Shown here: piece by piece, positions 62,914 through 64,000 of the stretch
How positions within the stretch are numbered: position 1 is the stretch's first letter
Layout of the letters: every line of letters begins with the position of its first letter
Source: Congregibacter litoralis KT71
GTDB taxonomy: Bacteria > Pseudomonadota > Gammaproteobacteria > Pseudomonadales > Halieaceae
Direction of reading: 5' to 3'
Length of the DNA: 64,000 nt
Assembly: GCF_000153125.2 (NCBI RefSeq)
Contig: NZ_CM002299.1
Span: 992,809 to 1,056,808, forward strand
Notes under the pieces: generated by a model
Told to the model about the DNA's origin: nothing
What the model saw: the letters and a program-made list of their open reading frames with translations, nothing else
Databases searched by the model: none
Made by a program: the position numbers and the translations under genes

Positions 62914-64000
62914 ATGGCAGGGTCCGATGACAAATCACGGTCAAAGGGCAAAGCGGTCCCCGCCAGTCGCGCGGGACGCTTTGCCAAGGTTGCGCGCCTG
63001 GCGGGCGGTGTCGCCGGTGGGATGCTTGCCGAGGGCGCCCGGCAGATTCGGGCGGGCAATCGACCGAGCAAGCGCGATCTTCTCCTGACGCCGGGTAACG
63101 CCCGGCGGGTGACCAGGCAGCTCTCGGAGATGCGTGGTGCAGCCATGAAGCTGGGACAGATCCTGTCCATGGATTCCGGCGAGCTGTTGCCCAAAGAGCT
63201 TACGGATATTCTGGCGAGCCTCCGATCCGATGGCACGAGTATGCCCGACTCGCAGCTGGAGGAAGCCATGACCGAAGCCTATGGCCCGGATTGGGAAACG
63301 GAATTCCGGGTGTTTGACCGCTATCCTATTGCCGCGGCATCCATCGGCCAGGTGCATCGTGCTGTGGGCCACGACGGTACCGAGCTGGCGTTGAAGATTC
63401 AGTATCCCGGCGTCGGCAAAAGCATTAACAGTGATGTCGACAATATTGCCACGGTACTGCGTATTTCCGGTCTGCTTCCCGAGGAGGCCGATCTTCAGCC
63501 TTTCCTGGATGATGCTAAACGGCAGCTCAGGGATGAGGCCAATTACCTCAAGGAGGCGGAGTTTCTTCGACGTTTTAATGAAGTGCTGGGTGATGATGAG
63601 CGTTTTATCTTGCCGGAGCTGGTGCCTCAGCTGACGCGCAAAACGGTGCTGGCCATGACCTATGTCGCCGGTGGTCCCATTGATGCCATCGCCCGGCGGC
63701 CGCAGGAGGAGCGCGATCGCGTCGTGTCCGCGCTTGTAGAGCTGCTTCTCACAGAGCTCTTTGAGCTACGCATGGTGCAGACGGATCCTAACTTCGCCAA
63801 CTACCAGTATCGTTGGTCCACGGGAGAAATCGTGCTTCTGGACTTCGGTGCCACCCGGGATTTCAAAGTTCGATTCGTGAACAACTATCGCAAGCTCGCT
63901 GCCGCCGCCGTGGAGGGAGATCGCGACGCCATGGCCGTGGCCGCCGAGAAAGTCGGTTATTCCATGGGGGATGAGGACTCCCGCTACCGGGAGCTTGTAT
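62914..64000 (+). CDS. ABC1/UbiB-family atypical kinase (second, 3' truncated by window edge)
   Basis: The first 362 residues of a second ABC1-family protein are visible, starting at ATG 62914, 2 bp after the preceding stop, and open to the end of the window. Motifs are KLGQ (79-82), AAAS (140-143), LKIQYPG (K161), TDPNFANYQ and LLDFGAT. It is clearly homologous to its neighbour but quite divergent outside the motifs, so the pair is an old duplication or a heteromeric partnership. Confidence 0.82.
   Translation, partial: MAGSDDKSRSKGKAVPASRAGRFAKVARLAGGVAGGMLAEGARQIRAGNRPSKRDLLLTPGNARRVTRQLSEMRGAAMKLGQILSMDSGELLPKELTDILASLRSDGTSMPDSQLEEAMTEAYGPDWETEFRVFDRYPIAAASIGQVHRAVGHDGTELALKIQYPGVGKSINSDVDNIATVLRISGLLPEEADLQPFLDDAKRQLRDEANYLKEAEFLRRFNEVLGDDERFILPELVPQLTRKTVLAMTYVAGGPIDAIARRPQEERDRVVSALVELLLTELFELRMVQTDPNFANYQYRWSTGEIVLLDFGATRDFKVRFVNNYRKLAAAAVEGDRDAMAVAAEKVGYSMGDEDSRYRELV

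Overview
The window is about 64 kb of a gammaproteobacterial chromosome of moderately high G+C. The gene content (unsaturated-fatty-acid genes fabA-fabB, bacterioferritin-free str/S10/spc/alpha ribosomal clusters of gammaproteobacterial order, uvrA/MFS/ssb, a homogentisate pathway, several acyl-CoA dehydrogenases, an UrcA-family protein) fits a marine aerobic heterotroph, perhaps of the Halieaceae (OM60/NOR5) type. That family-level placement is inference. I see no tRNA, rRNA, insertion sequence, prophage or CRISPR array.

Layout. Positions 1-6710 hold the 3' part of rpoB and all of rpoC. A gene for a small secreted protein of unknown function (6901-7659) separates rpoC from the str genes rpsL, rpsG, fusA and tuf (7996-12416). 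The usual tuf-rpsJ continuity is broken by four small unrelated genes: an alpha/beta hydrolase, a double-TM2 membrane protein, a YdcH/DUF465 protein and a DksA/TraR-like zinc-finger protein. The S10, spc and alpha clusters then run uninterrupted from rpsJ to rplQ (14795-28910), with their own strong promoter-like sequence before rpsJ and another before rpsM. 

After rplQ come convergent uvrA, an MFS exporter gene and ssb (29339-34155); an NAD(P)-binding reductase gene coupled to moaB and moeA (34373-37002); convergent fabA-fabB (37086-38843); the sugar-nucleotide genes manC, galU and a phosphomannomutase gene (39331-43033); ispB; and rplU-rpmA-obgE-proB followed by a ZIP metal transporter gene (44427-48313). 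hemH, an UrcA-family gene and a YegP/histone-H1-like fusion gene follow.

From 51950 the window is catabolic. maiA, fahA and hmgA (minus strand) are divergent from a marR-type regulator gene and an unusually long aromatic amino acid hydroxylase gene, with an 18-bp perfect palindrome between them. Together these degrade phenylalanine/tyrosine through homogentisate, although the 4-hydroxyphenylpyruvate dioxygenase is not in the window. The last segment (57287 to the end) is one plus-strand run: three acyl-CoA dehydrogenase genes, a glutathione S-transferase gene and two tandem ABC1/UbiB-family kinase genes, the second cut by the window edge. A perfect 11-bp inverted repeat precedes it.

The most unusual signals are non-coding. 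A structured repeat with a conserved 28-nt apex and a variable but self-complementary stem occurs three times, each time just 3' of a gene and in its sense orientation (tuf, rplQ, uvrA). Three other convergent gene junctions hold degenerate 10-bp tandem repeats.
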